From Aedes albopictus (taxonomy: Eukaryota; Arthropoda; Insecta; Diptera; Culicidae), in the NCBI RefSeq assembly GCF_035046485.1, contig NC_085137.1, positions 12,044,252-12,108,251 of the forward strand: a DNA stretch of 64,000 nt, given 5' to 3'. Made by a program: the position numbers and the translations under genes. Below the pieces are notes generated by a model, which worked only from the letters and a program-made list of their open reading frames with translations, did not search any database and was not told the DNA's origin. Shown here piece by piece: positions 44,375 to 54,146 of this stretch (positions are counted from its first letter, which is position 1; every line of letters begins with the position of its first letter).

Positions 44375-45145
44375 CTAATTCTCTATTTTTGCATTCGTAT
44401 GTCATGTGACAGCCACGAACTTACTTTAATGTTCAGGAAAATCTAAATTCTTTCCATAATGAATCAAACCGACTGGAATTCGAGACGAAACCCTCTTAGC
44501 ATGATCTTGTTGAATTGCTGCGCATATACCAACTATCCTCATGTATCCCTCAACGTTTTTCATAACGTCAAGAAGCTCCTAGTTTTATTTTCAACACCTT
44601 CAAAGAGAATGTGACAAAATGTATATGAGTTGATATAATGATTTTTTTTAAATTCAGCAATTTTGGCTAATAATGTCTCAGGATTACAATAATACAATAA
44701 TCTTCTAGTAAAATGAAGTATTTTCTTCATATCGTTAGAGGTCAGAATATTTTTTCGTAATTTCGTAACATTGTATCATGGATTCTAATTTCTACTAAAC
44801 TAATAAGATGATGGAACATAATTAACGAAGGATCACTAATAGATTTCCGAGTTGAACGTGAGGATAAATAGTGTTAAACTTAATGATTGAATACATAAAT
44901 CTACGCTTAGTTTAATTCATGTTAGTATAGCAACTCCGGTAAACGATCCATCATTGCAACTCTTGATCTTTTCTACCGAATGATGTTCTAACCAGCAGTT
45001 GTGTAATCTTTTTTTGTTTTTATTAACGTGTATTTTTGATGCCACAAAAGTTCAGCCTATTGGACGCAGTGGCTTAATTTCCCCAACAGGGGAGGAAAAA
45101 AAACGTGTATTTTAACATTCAGCTAATTCTACACTGAGTTGATTA
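44375..45145. other. unassigned spacer with a possible small retroposon
   Basis: AACGTGTATTTT occurs at about 45025-45036 and again at about 45104-45115, bounding a sequence that ends GGAGGAAAAAAA. This looks like a short 3'-tail retroposition, but the left border is uncertain. Confidence 0.35.
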
Positions 45146-45417
45146 CCCAAGTAACCACAGTGCTGAAGCCTTATTGCATGCAGATATACGGTGTATTTAG
45201 TGCAATCATTACTTTACATGCAAACTTAAGGTTGATTTAAAGTGGAAGTGGGCAATTATAGAATCAAATTAGGATTATACTGGTATAATCTTGAAGCAGT
45301 CGCATAATTGCATATTTACACTTTAAATCAACTTTAAGTTTGCATGTGCAGTAATGATTGCTCTAAGTACACCGTATATCTGCATGCAATAAGGCTTCAG
45401 CACTGTGGTTACTTGGG
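45146..45417. mobile_element. 272-bp foldback element, CCCAAGTAACCA family, copy 1
   Basis: CCCAAGTAACCACAGTGCTG at the left pairs with its inverted copy at the right through almost the full length of each arm (GCCTTATTGCATGCAGATAT). TA flanks both ends (45144-45145 and 45418-45419). Confidence 0.87.
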
Positions 45418-45657
45418 TAAATTTGTTATTCGTTTATTTGGAAGGTTCGAGCGCCACATGGGCATAACTGATCTAAAATCATTTGTTAATTTTTTACATT
45501 AATTTTACATTTGACTTTTTTTTTCAATTTTTACTGCCTTAAATACTATGTTAGTTTAGGTAGCCGAAGTACTCGCGGCTGTTTCTAGGTTAGGGATTAC
45601 TGAAAAATAAAATTGAGAAGGAGGGATTTAGGGAACCTAAACTAAATTATTTGCTTA
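45418..45657. other. unassigned spacer
   Basis: Nothing recognised. Confidence 0.3.
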
Positions 45658-46445
45658 CCGTCGTGCGGGGCTTCTTTATACCCTTTTCATGGTTTTTCAA
45701 ATTTATGACATTATAACTCCCAGACTAGTGAATGAATTTCCGCAATTTTTATACACAATAATTGTGAGTATGTATGTAGGATGTATGCAAAGTTTGAGCT
45801 AAATCCATCAATGAACAAAAAAGTTGTTCATACACCAATCGGACACATCTCATATAGAACCGGATGGGGGCTACTTTGGACATTTTTATCTATAACAAAA
45901 CTGCATTTCAAATTCCAGGGTTATTTGGAAAACTACGTTTTACCAATACTGTAGTATACTGTATCATACATAATTTCAATAAAAATATGCGTTTTAAGAT
46001 GGTTCTGTGCTACCTTTGGTATTATGAGCAGCGTTATATTGCTATACAGATAGCCTGAAAAAAGGGACCATCAATCCTTTATTTGGATGAAACGGTCATT
46101 TATAACGTATAACGTTACAAATATTCGATTGTATATACTACGTTGATACATTTTGAATGAATTGATCAACCCTTTGAAATTTATGAACTGTAGAATCAAT
46201 GCCTACAGACCAATTGTTCTGATACGTTATGTATATTATATTGGTTTATTCGATGTTTTTTCGCGTCCTGACAAGCAATAAACGGTCTGTTTGAAAAATA
46301 ATGTCAACCAAATGAAGGGAAAACTATTGCTTTATAATAGTTCCTAAGACATCAAACAGATTTGAACCATATTTTGAATTCGAAAAATCCATATTCAAAA
46401 GTGTCCAAAGTAGCCCCGCATTTCAAAAGTAGCCCCGCACGACGG
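45658..46445. mobile_element. 788-bp TA-flanked TIR element
   Basis: CCGTCGTGCGGGGCT starts the element and its inverted copy ends it, flanked by TA (45656-45657 and 46446-46447). AGCCCC and GGGGCTACTTTGGACA motifs recur near both ends (about 45866 and 46407). The 64-codon frame inside has no motif. Confidence 0.82.
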
Positions 46446-47190
46446 TACTTATACTAAAAACATTGATGGAACAAAATGTCCTGATCTGTAACGGAACCAA
46501 AAGCAAAAAGGTATTTACGATAGACAACGACAAGAAGAGGACAAACGTTAAGGGACAGCGACAGACAGGGTCGCCAACAAAACCAAATGGTGGACAACGA
46601 AAATAATATACGTACTACATCAAACTCCGAGATCAACACGTTTCAAAAACTGATAAATCAAATCGGTGTATTTCAAATCAAGGCCTGCCAACCCTACTCT
46701 AACTGGTTTCTGTTGGATTCCTCGGACCCGGAGAATTTCATGGTAAGCCACGCCGCAGACATCGAAATTGCTTTCCGAGAGCCCAATACGTAAGGTATGT
46801 GCGTTTAACAAATAGTGGAAGGGCATTACACGAATGGAATCGCGGCCTAAATCCAATCCTTTGAACCATAGCTTCTGTGATACCTATAGGATGATAGAGT
46901 GCAACCATTTACCTATCCCTCCATCACTCCATTTTACCCCGGATTTTTTTATAGTCAAGGAGAATAGTTGTGCTAAGAAATGCATGGTACTTCCCCCCTT
47001 TGCACCCTCCCCCCTTTTGCGGGGAGCCGAAAATACGTGGCTTTTTTTTGTATTTTTTATAAATTCTGCATGTTTTTGCTCAAATTTCATCGTTTTACTA
47101 ATCATCAATAGTTTTCACTGATCCTAGACATGCAATGTAATACTACCCACCATAGTCTGTTGAAGTTTTGATCCCAGAGCTATTCTAAGG
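46446..47190. other. unassigned region
   Basis: A 68-codon frame at 46587-46793 (with DSSDPENFMVSHAADIEIAF) is not recognised; it is followed by a frame at 46834-47121 without motifs. These may be a decayed retroelement gag or host remnant. Confidence 0.3.
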
Positions 47191-48510
47191 CCTCCAAAAT
47201 ACTCCGAAGTTTGTGACACAAATCTAACATTCTCAACCAAATTTTATGCACGATGAATGATCACAGAACATAGTCTACGGTACGCAAAAAGTCTCAAAGC
47301 ACTCCTAGAAAATTCACGGTACATGACTTGGGTGATCTAAGTCATCCAGATTACTCTGGAATTCATTTTCTTAAGATCTAAAACATATACCATCGTTTGT
47401 GTTCACTCTGTTCAAGAAATTTAGTCACGTTGATGTCCATTAGCCCTCACTATGACGTTCCGTGAAATACAAATGGCCTCCAATACACTTTGAAGTTTGG
47501 GTTACGATATCTACATACTGTACCATGCTTTAGTTGTGAAAAATATTCGTGGAATGTAGTCTATACTGGTGATGGGACCTCAGTGCACATCTATAATGCT
47601 TTTGGTACACTCATGGGATATTCTAGGCTTTCCAAACTATTCCGGAGTTGGGAACTTCAAGGCCTACAGGCTCTACTCTTGATTTTCTTCACTCTAACGG
47701 CATAATTCTTTAACGATTGTGTCTGTTGTACCTTATTACATTACGAGTATCTCTATTTGTTGCTATTTGGGTGTCTACTTTCATACAAATGGACCCAATG
47801 TATTTTGAAGTGTGGGTCGCAATATCTGTAAATCTTAGCAAGGTTGCGACCATTCATTTGCAAAGATTTACATTCATTTGCTATTATCTCAGTTCAGAAG
47901 CATGCTATCGAAAAACAATGTATGGATGTATTTAACCTTGTAGTTTTATCTGAAAGTTTACCGAATAACATTGGGGTCGCAAACGTATACCAAAGTCGTG
48001 AGCGAGCTGTGAAGGCAACTCTCCACGCAGTGAATGTAAATTTCATTCATGCTGTGGAAAGTTGCCTTCACAGCTCGCTCACGACTTTGGAATGCGAGTG
48101 CGACCCCAATGTTATTCGGCAAACTTTCAGATAAAACTACAAGGTTTAATTCATCCATACATTGTTTTTCGATAGCATGCTTCTGAACTGAGATAATAGC
48201 AAATGAATGTAAATCTTTGCAAATGAATGGTCGCAGCCTTGAATCTTAGGATATTTTTATTGTAGCGAAAGCTCGCGGAATATAGTGTACGCTACTCTTA
48301 AAACCTAGGAGTGCAATTCTGATAACTTAGCAACATTCACTAGATGATCTAGGTCATCCAAACTGTTCTGGAATTAAGACCTACTCTTGTATCTCTTTAC
48401 TATATCGATGTAATTCTTCCACGATTCTTTCTGTTGTAACTCATAATATGTTGAGTATTTTTTTGTGTGCTTGTGCATCCACTGACATGCAAATGATATT
48501 TATGGTATTT
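47190..48510 (+). repeat. decayed ~330-bp tandem units
   Basis: Blocks resembling CTAGGTCATCCAAACT, followed by ATTC.T..ACGATT.TTTCTGTTGTA and then GGA..T.GAAGT.T...., appear near 47330, 47620 and 48350. The last unit is split by the foldback element at 47839-48241. Similarity is weak and the period is an estimate by eye. Confidence 0.45.
47839..48241. mobile_element. 403-bp foldback element with 8-bp duplication, copy 1 (hAT-like)
   Basis: The ends CAAGGTTGCGACCATTCATT and inverted CAAGGCTGCGACCATTCATT open arms of about 190 bp. AATCTTAG flanks exactly on both sides (47831-47838 and 48242-48249). Frames inside (about 96 codons) are by-products of the arms. A second copy of identical length lies at 59340-59742. 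Confidence 0.9.
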
Positions 48511-48529
48511 GGAAGTGTCGGAAATTACC

Positions 48530-48839
48530 CAAGAGCTCCTCTAGGCGTTCCTCGGAAATTCCTCCAGGAGTCCCTCAGAAGTTCATCGTGATGTGCTCCA
48601 AGAATAACTTTACGAGTTTCTAGGGAATGTCTCAAGACTTCCCGTGAAATTCTTCAGGAGATTCCCAGCAGTTTCTCGAAAATTGCATCAGGAGGTATGC
48701 TGGAATTTCTCCGAAAGTTCCTCAGGAATTCCTCCGAAAATTCACCGAGGATTCCACGGAAGTCCCCTAGAATTCTTCCAATAATCCCTCCAAGAATTTC
48801 AAAAACTCCTACTGGACCTTCCCTAAGAATTTCACCAGA
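48530..48839 (-). repeat. degenerate GGAATTCC minisatellite, block I1
   Basis: TTCCTCCAGGAGT/ATTCCTCC-type units, orientation as block F. Followed directly by a foldback element. Confidence 0.7.
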
Positions 48840-49111
48840 CCCAAGTAACCACGGTGCTGAAGCCTTATTGCATGCAGATATACGGTGCACTTAGAGCAAT
48901 CATTACCTTACATGCAAATTTAAAGTTGATTTAAAGTGGAAATGGGCAATTATGCGACTGCTTCAAGATTATACCAGTATAATCCTAATTTGATTCTATA
49001 ATTGCCCACTTCCACTTTAAATCAACCTTAAGTTTGCATGTAAAGTAATGATTGCACTAAATACACCGTATATCTGCATGCAATAAGGCTTCAGCACTGT
49101 GGTTACTTGGG
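48840..49111. mobile_element. 272-bp foldback element, CCCAAGTAACCA family, copy 2
   Basis: Same length and arms as 45146-45417, with the centre in inverted orientation. It is flanked by GA on both sides (48838-48839 and 49112-49113) instead of TA, and lies between two minisatellite blocks. Confidence 0.85.
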
Positions 49112-49333
49112 GAGAACCCTCTAAGATTTCTGCCAATAACCCCTTCAGGATTTTTGCCAGAAATTCCTCCAGGGGTTTTCAAGAAATTCCTTCAAAAATT
49201 CATTCAAAAAATCCTCCAGAAATTCCTTTATGAATACCTCCTAGATTCTTCAGGAAACCTCCAGAAATTCCTCAATCAAATACTCCCGGGACAACTCCAG
49301 GGATTCCACCGAGAATAACCACTAGGTTAACTG
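49112..49333 (-). repeat. degenerate GGAATTCC minisatellite, block I2
   Basis: Continuation of I1, e.g. CAGAAATTCCTCCAGG and CCAGAAATTCC. Confidence 0.7.
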
Positions 49334-49598
49334 GGGTCTCCAGTTAACCTAGTGGTTAAGGCTTTGGATCGCCAATCCGGAGACGGCGGGTTCGATTCCC
49401 GTTCCAGTCGGAAAAATTTTCTCGACTCCGTGGGCATAGAGTATCATTGTACTTGCCTCACAATATACAAATTCATGCAATGGCAGGCAAAGAAAGCCCT
49501 TCAATTAATAACTGTGGAAGCGCTCAAAAGAACACTAAGTTGAAGCGAGGCAGGCCAAATCCCAGTGGGGACGTCGAGCCATAAAGAAGAAGAAGAAG
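49334..49598 (+). mobile_element. Feilai-like SINE, second copy
   Basis: Same head (CTCCAGTTAACCTAGTGGTTA, GGTTCGATTCC) and body as 6215-6488, ending AAGAAGAAGAAG. Possible 5-bp flank AACTG on each side. The left flank ACTAGGTTAACT forms a palindrome with the SINE head AGTTAACCTAGT, probably by chance. Confidence 0.87.
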
Positions 49599-49869
49599 AA
49601 CTGCAAAGATTTCTCCAAGACTGCTCCGAGACTTCATCCAAGAATTCCTCCAATATTTCCTCCAGGAATTTTTCCAGATATTCCTTCAAGAATCCGTCCA
49701 GGAATTTTTCCAGAAATTCTTTTAAGAAGTCCAACAGGAACTCTTATAAGAATTTCTCCAAGACCTTTCTCCAATATTTATGTCAAAATTCCTCCAAGAA
49801 TCCGTCCCGGAGTTTTGCCTGGGATTCCTTTATGAATTTCTCTAGAAATTTCTCCAGGGATTTTTAATA
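49599..49869 (-). repeat. degenerate GGAATTCC minisatellite, block I3
   Basis: CAAGAATTCCTCC and CCAGGAATTTTTCCAG units. Confidence 0.7.
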
Positions 49870-50086
49870 AGGTACACCGGGGCAAGTTGAAACGGGTGGG
49901 GCAAGATGAAACAGCGGGTTAACATGATGTTTTCTAATGATAATAAACAGGTTGATCGTCATAACGCATAGTTTTTGATTCAAACAATCTTTTAACGAAG
50001 GATAAATTACCAAATTGTATTGAAATCTGTTTCAAAACTTCGTGTTTCATCTTGCCCCACCCGTTTCAACTTGCCCCGGTGTACCT
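49870..50086. mobile_element. 217-bp TA-flanked MITE with ~45-bp TIRs
   Basis: AGGTACACCGGGGCAAGTTG starts a TIR that continues through AAACGGGTGGGGCAAGATGAAAC and is matched perfectly at the right end. TA flanks (49868-49869 and 50087-50088). Single ends of the same type occur near 7458 and 22676. Confidence 0.9.
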
Positions 50087-50088
50087 TA

Positions 50089-50860
50089 AATACCTTCAGA
50101 AATTCCTCCTGAAATGCCTAAAGGAATACCGCCAGGAATTCCTCCAAGATTCCTTCAGGAAATCCTCCAAGAATTCGTCCAGGAGTTTTCCAAGACATCC
50201 ACCAAGAACTCCTCCAACAATCTCTTCTAGAATTCCTTTCCATGAATTCCTTCAGCAATACCTCCAAGAAATCTGTCAAGAATTCCACCAAGAAACTCCC
50301 TAGGAATTTCTCCAGCAATTCCTTGAAGATTTTTTTCAGGAAGTCCTCCAAGAATTCCTACAAGAATACTTCCAGCAATTTCTTCAAGAATTTCTGGAAG
50401 AAATGTCTGGAGAATACCCTGGAGGAATTCCTGGAGTACTTTCTGCAAGAAATCATGTAGTAATTTGTGAAGGAATTTTTAAAGAATTTCCCAGGGAGAT
50501 TCTTAGAGGAATTTCTGAAGAATTTCCTTGAACTGTGAGGAAATTTTGAAATTATGTTTTTCAATTTTTATTTTCTGGAGGAATTCCTGGAGGATTTCAT
50601 GAAGTATTTCCTGTAAGAATTCATAGAGTAATTCATGTGAGAAATGCCGAATTCACGTTAGGTATTTCCCGCAAAAACTGGAATTGAAGGAATTTCTGGA
50701 GAAATTCCTGTAGGAATTCCTGCAGTTATTCCTGGAGGAATTCCTAGAATATTTTTTGAATTCCTGAGGTGTTTCCCGGAACAATTCCTAGAAAATTTCC
50801 TGTAGTAATTCCAGCAGGAATTCGTAGAGTAACTCCTAGAGAAATTCCTAAGTTGTGATT
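50089..50860 (-). repeat. degenerate GGAATTCC minisatellite, block I4, with orientation switch
   Basis: To about 50390 the units read CCAAGAATTCCTCC; from there on they read GGAGGAATTCCTGG, the reverse orientation. A short AT-rich gap lies near 50535-50575. Confidence 0.72.
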
Positions 50861-50985
50861 GTCGACACGGCGCGGCGTCGGACTGAAAACGAAAACATCA
50901 GGGATGCATGCGGGTCGGATGAGGAATGACAGAAAGTTCGCTGAAAACTTCGCTTTGCTAGTCCAACTGGCGAACTCCGATTTGG
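50861..50985. other. unassigned spacer
   Basis: No feature recognised. Confidence 0.3.
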
Positions 50986-51861
50986 TGCTGCGAGGTCAAT
51001 ATTGCGAAGACATACTATAGGTTATTGTCTTACCCATGAGATGAAGCGGAAACTTAGCCGATTTGTGTTTTTTTAGAAAAGACAACCATCTCAGTTTTCT
51101 CCGTAGAGAATTCGATACCCAGCTTGAGAGCCCAAGTAGACAAATTGTCCAAAGTATCCTGTAGTGGTCCTTACAGATCGACTGCTATTGATCCTGTCAC
51201 AGAAACAATACAATCATCCGCAAGCTGTCTTAACATGCAATTTTCCATGAGACAATTATCTATGTTTCTAACTAAAAAATTGTAAAGAAGGGGGCTTAAA
51301 CATGAACCCTGGGGTAGACCCATGTAGCTGATTCGTGAAACTGCCAAGTCGCTATGAGCAAAACTCATCTGCTTCTCAAACAGCAAATTATACAAAAAGT
51401 TGATCAAAATTGGCGAAAGTGTGTAGTCGGAAAGAACATCGACACAAACTGATTCAAAAGCCTCCTTAATATCCATTTGCTGCTTTTCTGAGCCCATTTG
51501 CTGCTTTTCAGCAAAGGCAAGCTGAATTTCTGAAGCAATCATTGCAAGACAGTCGTTCGTTCCTTTGCCTCTGCGGAAACCAAATTGTGTATTGGACAAC
51601 ATGCCATTTGATTCAACCCATTTGTCCAGTCGAAAGAGAACCATCTTCAACAACTTCCGTAGGCAAGACAACATCGCGATTGGACGGTACAGTTGAGATG
51701 CGGAGGTACACACGGTCTCTAGTAGCAACGGATGTCACACTAACATCCTTTCCCTTTCCCGATGACCGTAAGGACGTGGCCGGCGCCGGTATTGACAATA
51801 TGAAGTTTTGAACCTTCAAAATTGCACATTGAGACTGGAAAGCTACACCCAGGCCCCCCAT
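50986..51861 (-). pseudogene. Jockey-type LINE reverse transcriptase fragment
   Basis: The minus strand encodes RT blocks in order: YRPIAMLSCLRKLLKMVLFR, SNTQFGFRRGKGTNDCLA, DIKEAFESV (an altered palm motif), YMGLPQGSCLSPLLYNF and LADDCIVSV, the usual FADD box. After a stop at 51171 the adjacent frame continues with LDNLSTWALKLGIEFSTEKT and ends near 51040. A short duplicated segment (KQQMGSEKQQM) interrupts the helix before the palm. Endonuclease and RNase H are missing. The clade name is from memory. Confidence 0.85.
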
Positions 51862-52587
51862 CCTTTTGGCTCCCTGTGCAATGTTGACTATTCTGGTCAG
51901 TGACGGAGTAGCAACAACGAATTGTACGGTCAGTTTGTGCTCATGCTCATGCTTAAAATGAATCTATGCTTATTTGGCTGCTGGAATTCAAACTCTGTCT
52001 GTTACCAAACGGGAAATTTAGAAAATTAACGAACATTTCCAACAGCATGCCGGCTTCCAATTTTGTTTTTTTATAAGAACAATTGCAAACAAATGCACAT
52101 TTGTTCAAATCTCATTACAAGTGTGAAATAAGTTTACCGTACTATTAAAGAATTACGTTTAGGTTATAAACCCAAATACATTCAGCAACATTTTAATTCG
52201 AATGCGTGAGTTTCAAATGGTAAGAAGGACGAGCTATTTAATTTTCTAACAACATCAAGTTCTTACTGAACATATTGAAAAACTGGGTTTTGCTTCAAAC
52301 GCCATTCAAGTTTGGGGAATCTCGTTGAGTTAAAAACGATTCATAATTGGCCACAAGGATAAAATTCCGAAGCATTGCACATTGAGAAAGTCATTTGTGG
52401 GCTTCTGTCTCTCTGTAATAATCTGTCACACTCTGATGAGTGCGAACGACACTTACAACCAGGGGAGTGTTATGGTCTTCTTGTTTTCCTACCCAGCATT
52501 AAAACTATGCTGCTGTGTTAAAAGATATGTTATCAGCTGGAGCCTCACGCTTGAGCCGCAGTTATGTTGGCTACGAAAACATTGCAT
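51862..52587. other. unassigned spacer
   Basis: No coding similarity; frame 52382-52624 partly overlaps the next element and shows no motif. Confidence 0.3.
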
Positions 52588-54014
52588 TGCACAATGGTTT
52601 ATTTTCCCATTTTCACGCTCTTAATTAATAGCTCGAAGGATTGATGAGATAGAGCAATGGTGTCTTCGGCAAAGTTGACGGGAATGACCAGCGCCATCTT
52701 TTGGCAGTTAGAGTTTTCGGATCAATCCCCCTAAAAGTGAGATACAAAATTAATTTTTTTAAATTGTTGAGATAGAGGGTTGACGTCTTCGGCAAAATTG
52801 TAGCATTTTTGATTCCAAACAACTTTCCTGAAGACGTCAATGTTGTAACTTTTACTCCAATGGAGATAGAGGCCTGTGTTTGAAAGTTAACCCCAAAAAC
52901 ACGTTTTTTAAGTAAAACAAACATTTGTTGATTTTTTAGACCCGTACAATGTTCTGCAAAGTTGTATGAATCAAAAAAAATACGCATCTTTGCCGAGGAC
53001 ATCAAAGCTGTAAGAATTAAATGAGACGAGTTATAGATGAATTTATGATTTTTTTCATCCACTTTTAGGGATAAATATCTTTCTTAGGGGCAAAAAGGTG
53101 CAGCTGAGGATACCCTTATCAGAAAGTGCATCTATAGAGCTTTCAAATAAGGGTCAGTTTGTTCGTCCACGATCGTCTACTGAGGAGATATGGCCATAAT
53201 AAAAAATCTCCTTACTTCGGTTTAATTGCAATCAAATCTCCTTTGACAGAAAAATTCATGGCTACTATGATGAAATAAAAATTAATCCGACTTTCGTCTA
53301 ATCTTAATAAAAGTTCATTGTGTTGACTTTCTTCATATAAAACTTCAAATTGCTTTACAGAAGAACTCTGTTGGCTCTGTGAGAGCGTTTTAAACCCCGG
53401 TGAATCCTAATATTTTATTCAATGAGTGGGATTTGTACTAAATAGTGAAAATCTTATAAAAAGGCAGTGGAAAACGTTTTTTAGAACAATTTTGGTATTT
53501 AAAACATTCAAGACTGTTGCGGAAATTCGCTTAAAGAAGGCTATATATTATTTGATCATAGTAGCCATGAATTTTTCTGTCAACGTAGATTTGAATGCAG
53601 TTAAATCGTAGTAAGGACATTTTTTATTATGGTCATATCTCCTCAGTAGACGATCGTGGACGAACAAACTAACCCTTATTTGAAAGCTCTATAGATGTAC
53701 TTTCTGATAAGGGTATCCTCAGCTGCACCTTTTTGCCCCTAAGAAAGATATTTATCCCTAAAAGTGGATGAAAAAAATCATAAATTCATCTATAACTCGT
53801 CTCATTTAATTATTACAGCTTTGATGTCTTCGGCAAAGTTGCGTATTTTATTGATTCATACAACTTTGCAGAACATTATATGGATCTAAAAATTCAACAA
53901 ATGTATGTTTTACTTAAAAAACGTGTTTTTGGGGTTAACTTTCAAACACAGGCCTCTATCTCCATTGGAGTAAAAGTTACAACATTGACGTCTTCAGGAA
54001 AGTTGTTTGGAATC

Positions 54015-54137
54015 TATCGTAGAAGTAAAACACGTCTGTTCGGTTTGAACGTTGGAAACTGAATGAAAAGATTTATTATTTACCCTAACAAACAAACTTC
54101 AGTTGCTAAGGTCGTCATGGATTACTTGATGCTAACA
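54015..54137 (-). repeat. copia 3' long terminal repeat
   Basis: 123 bp, apparently identical to 59767-59889. Short for an LTR but bounded by a perfect 5-bp target duplication and the polypurine tract. Confidence 0.92.
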
Positions 54138-54146
54138 CTCCTCCCT
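54138..54146 (-). other. copia polypurine tract
   Basis: AGGGAGGAG on the minus strand directly before the 3' LTR, overlapping the stop codon of the polyprotein. Confidence 0.8.

Noticed and set aside
47844..48158. Frames of 66-96 codons inside the foldback element, recurring at 59330-59785
   Set aside because: They lie in both arms of the same palindrome on opposite strands and follow the element's borders. No protein motif.
52625..54062. Paired frames on opposite strands around the large palindrome (e.g. 52625-53062 and 53880-54062)
   Set aside because: Mirror images of the same inverted arm, not genes.
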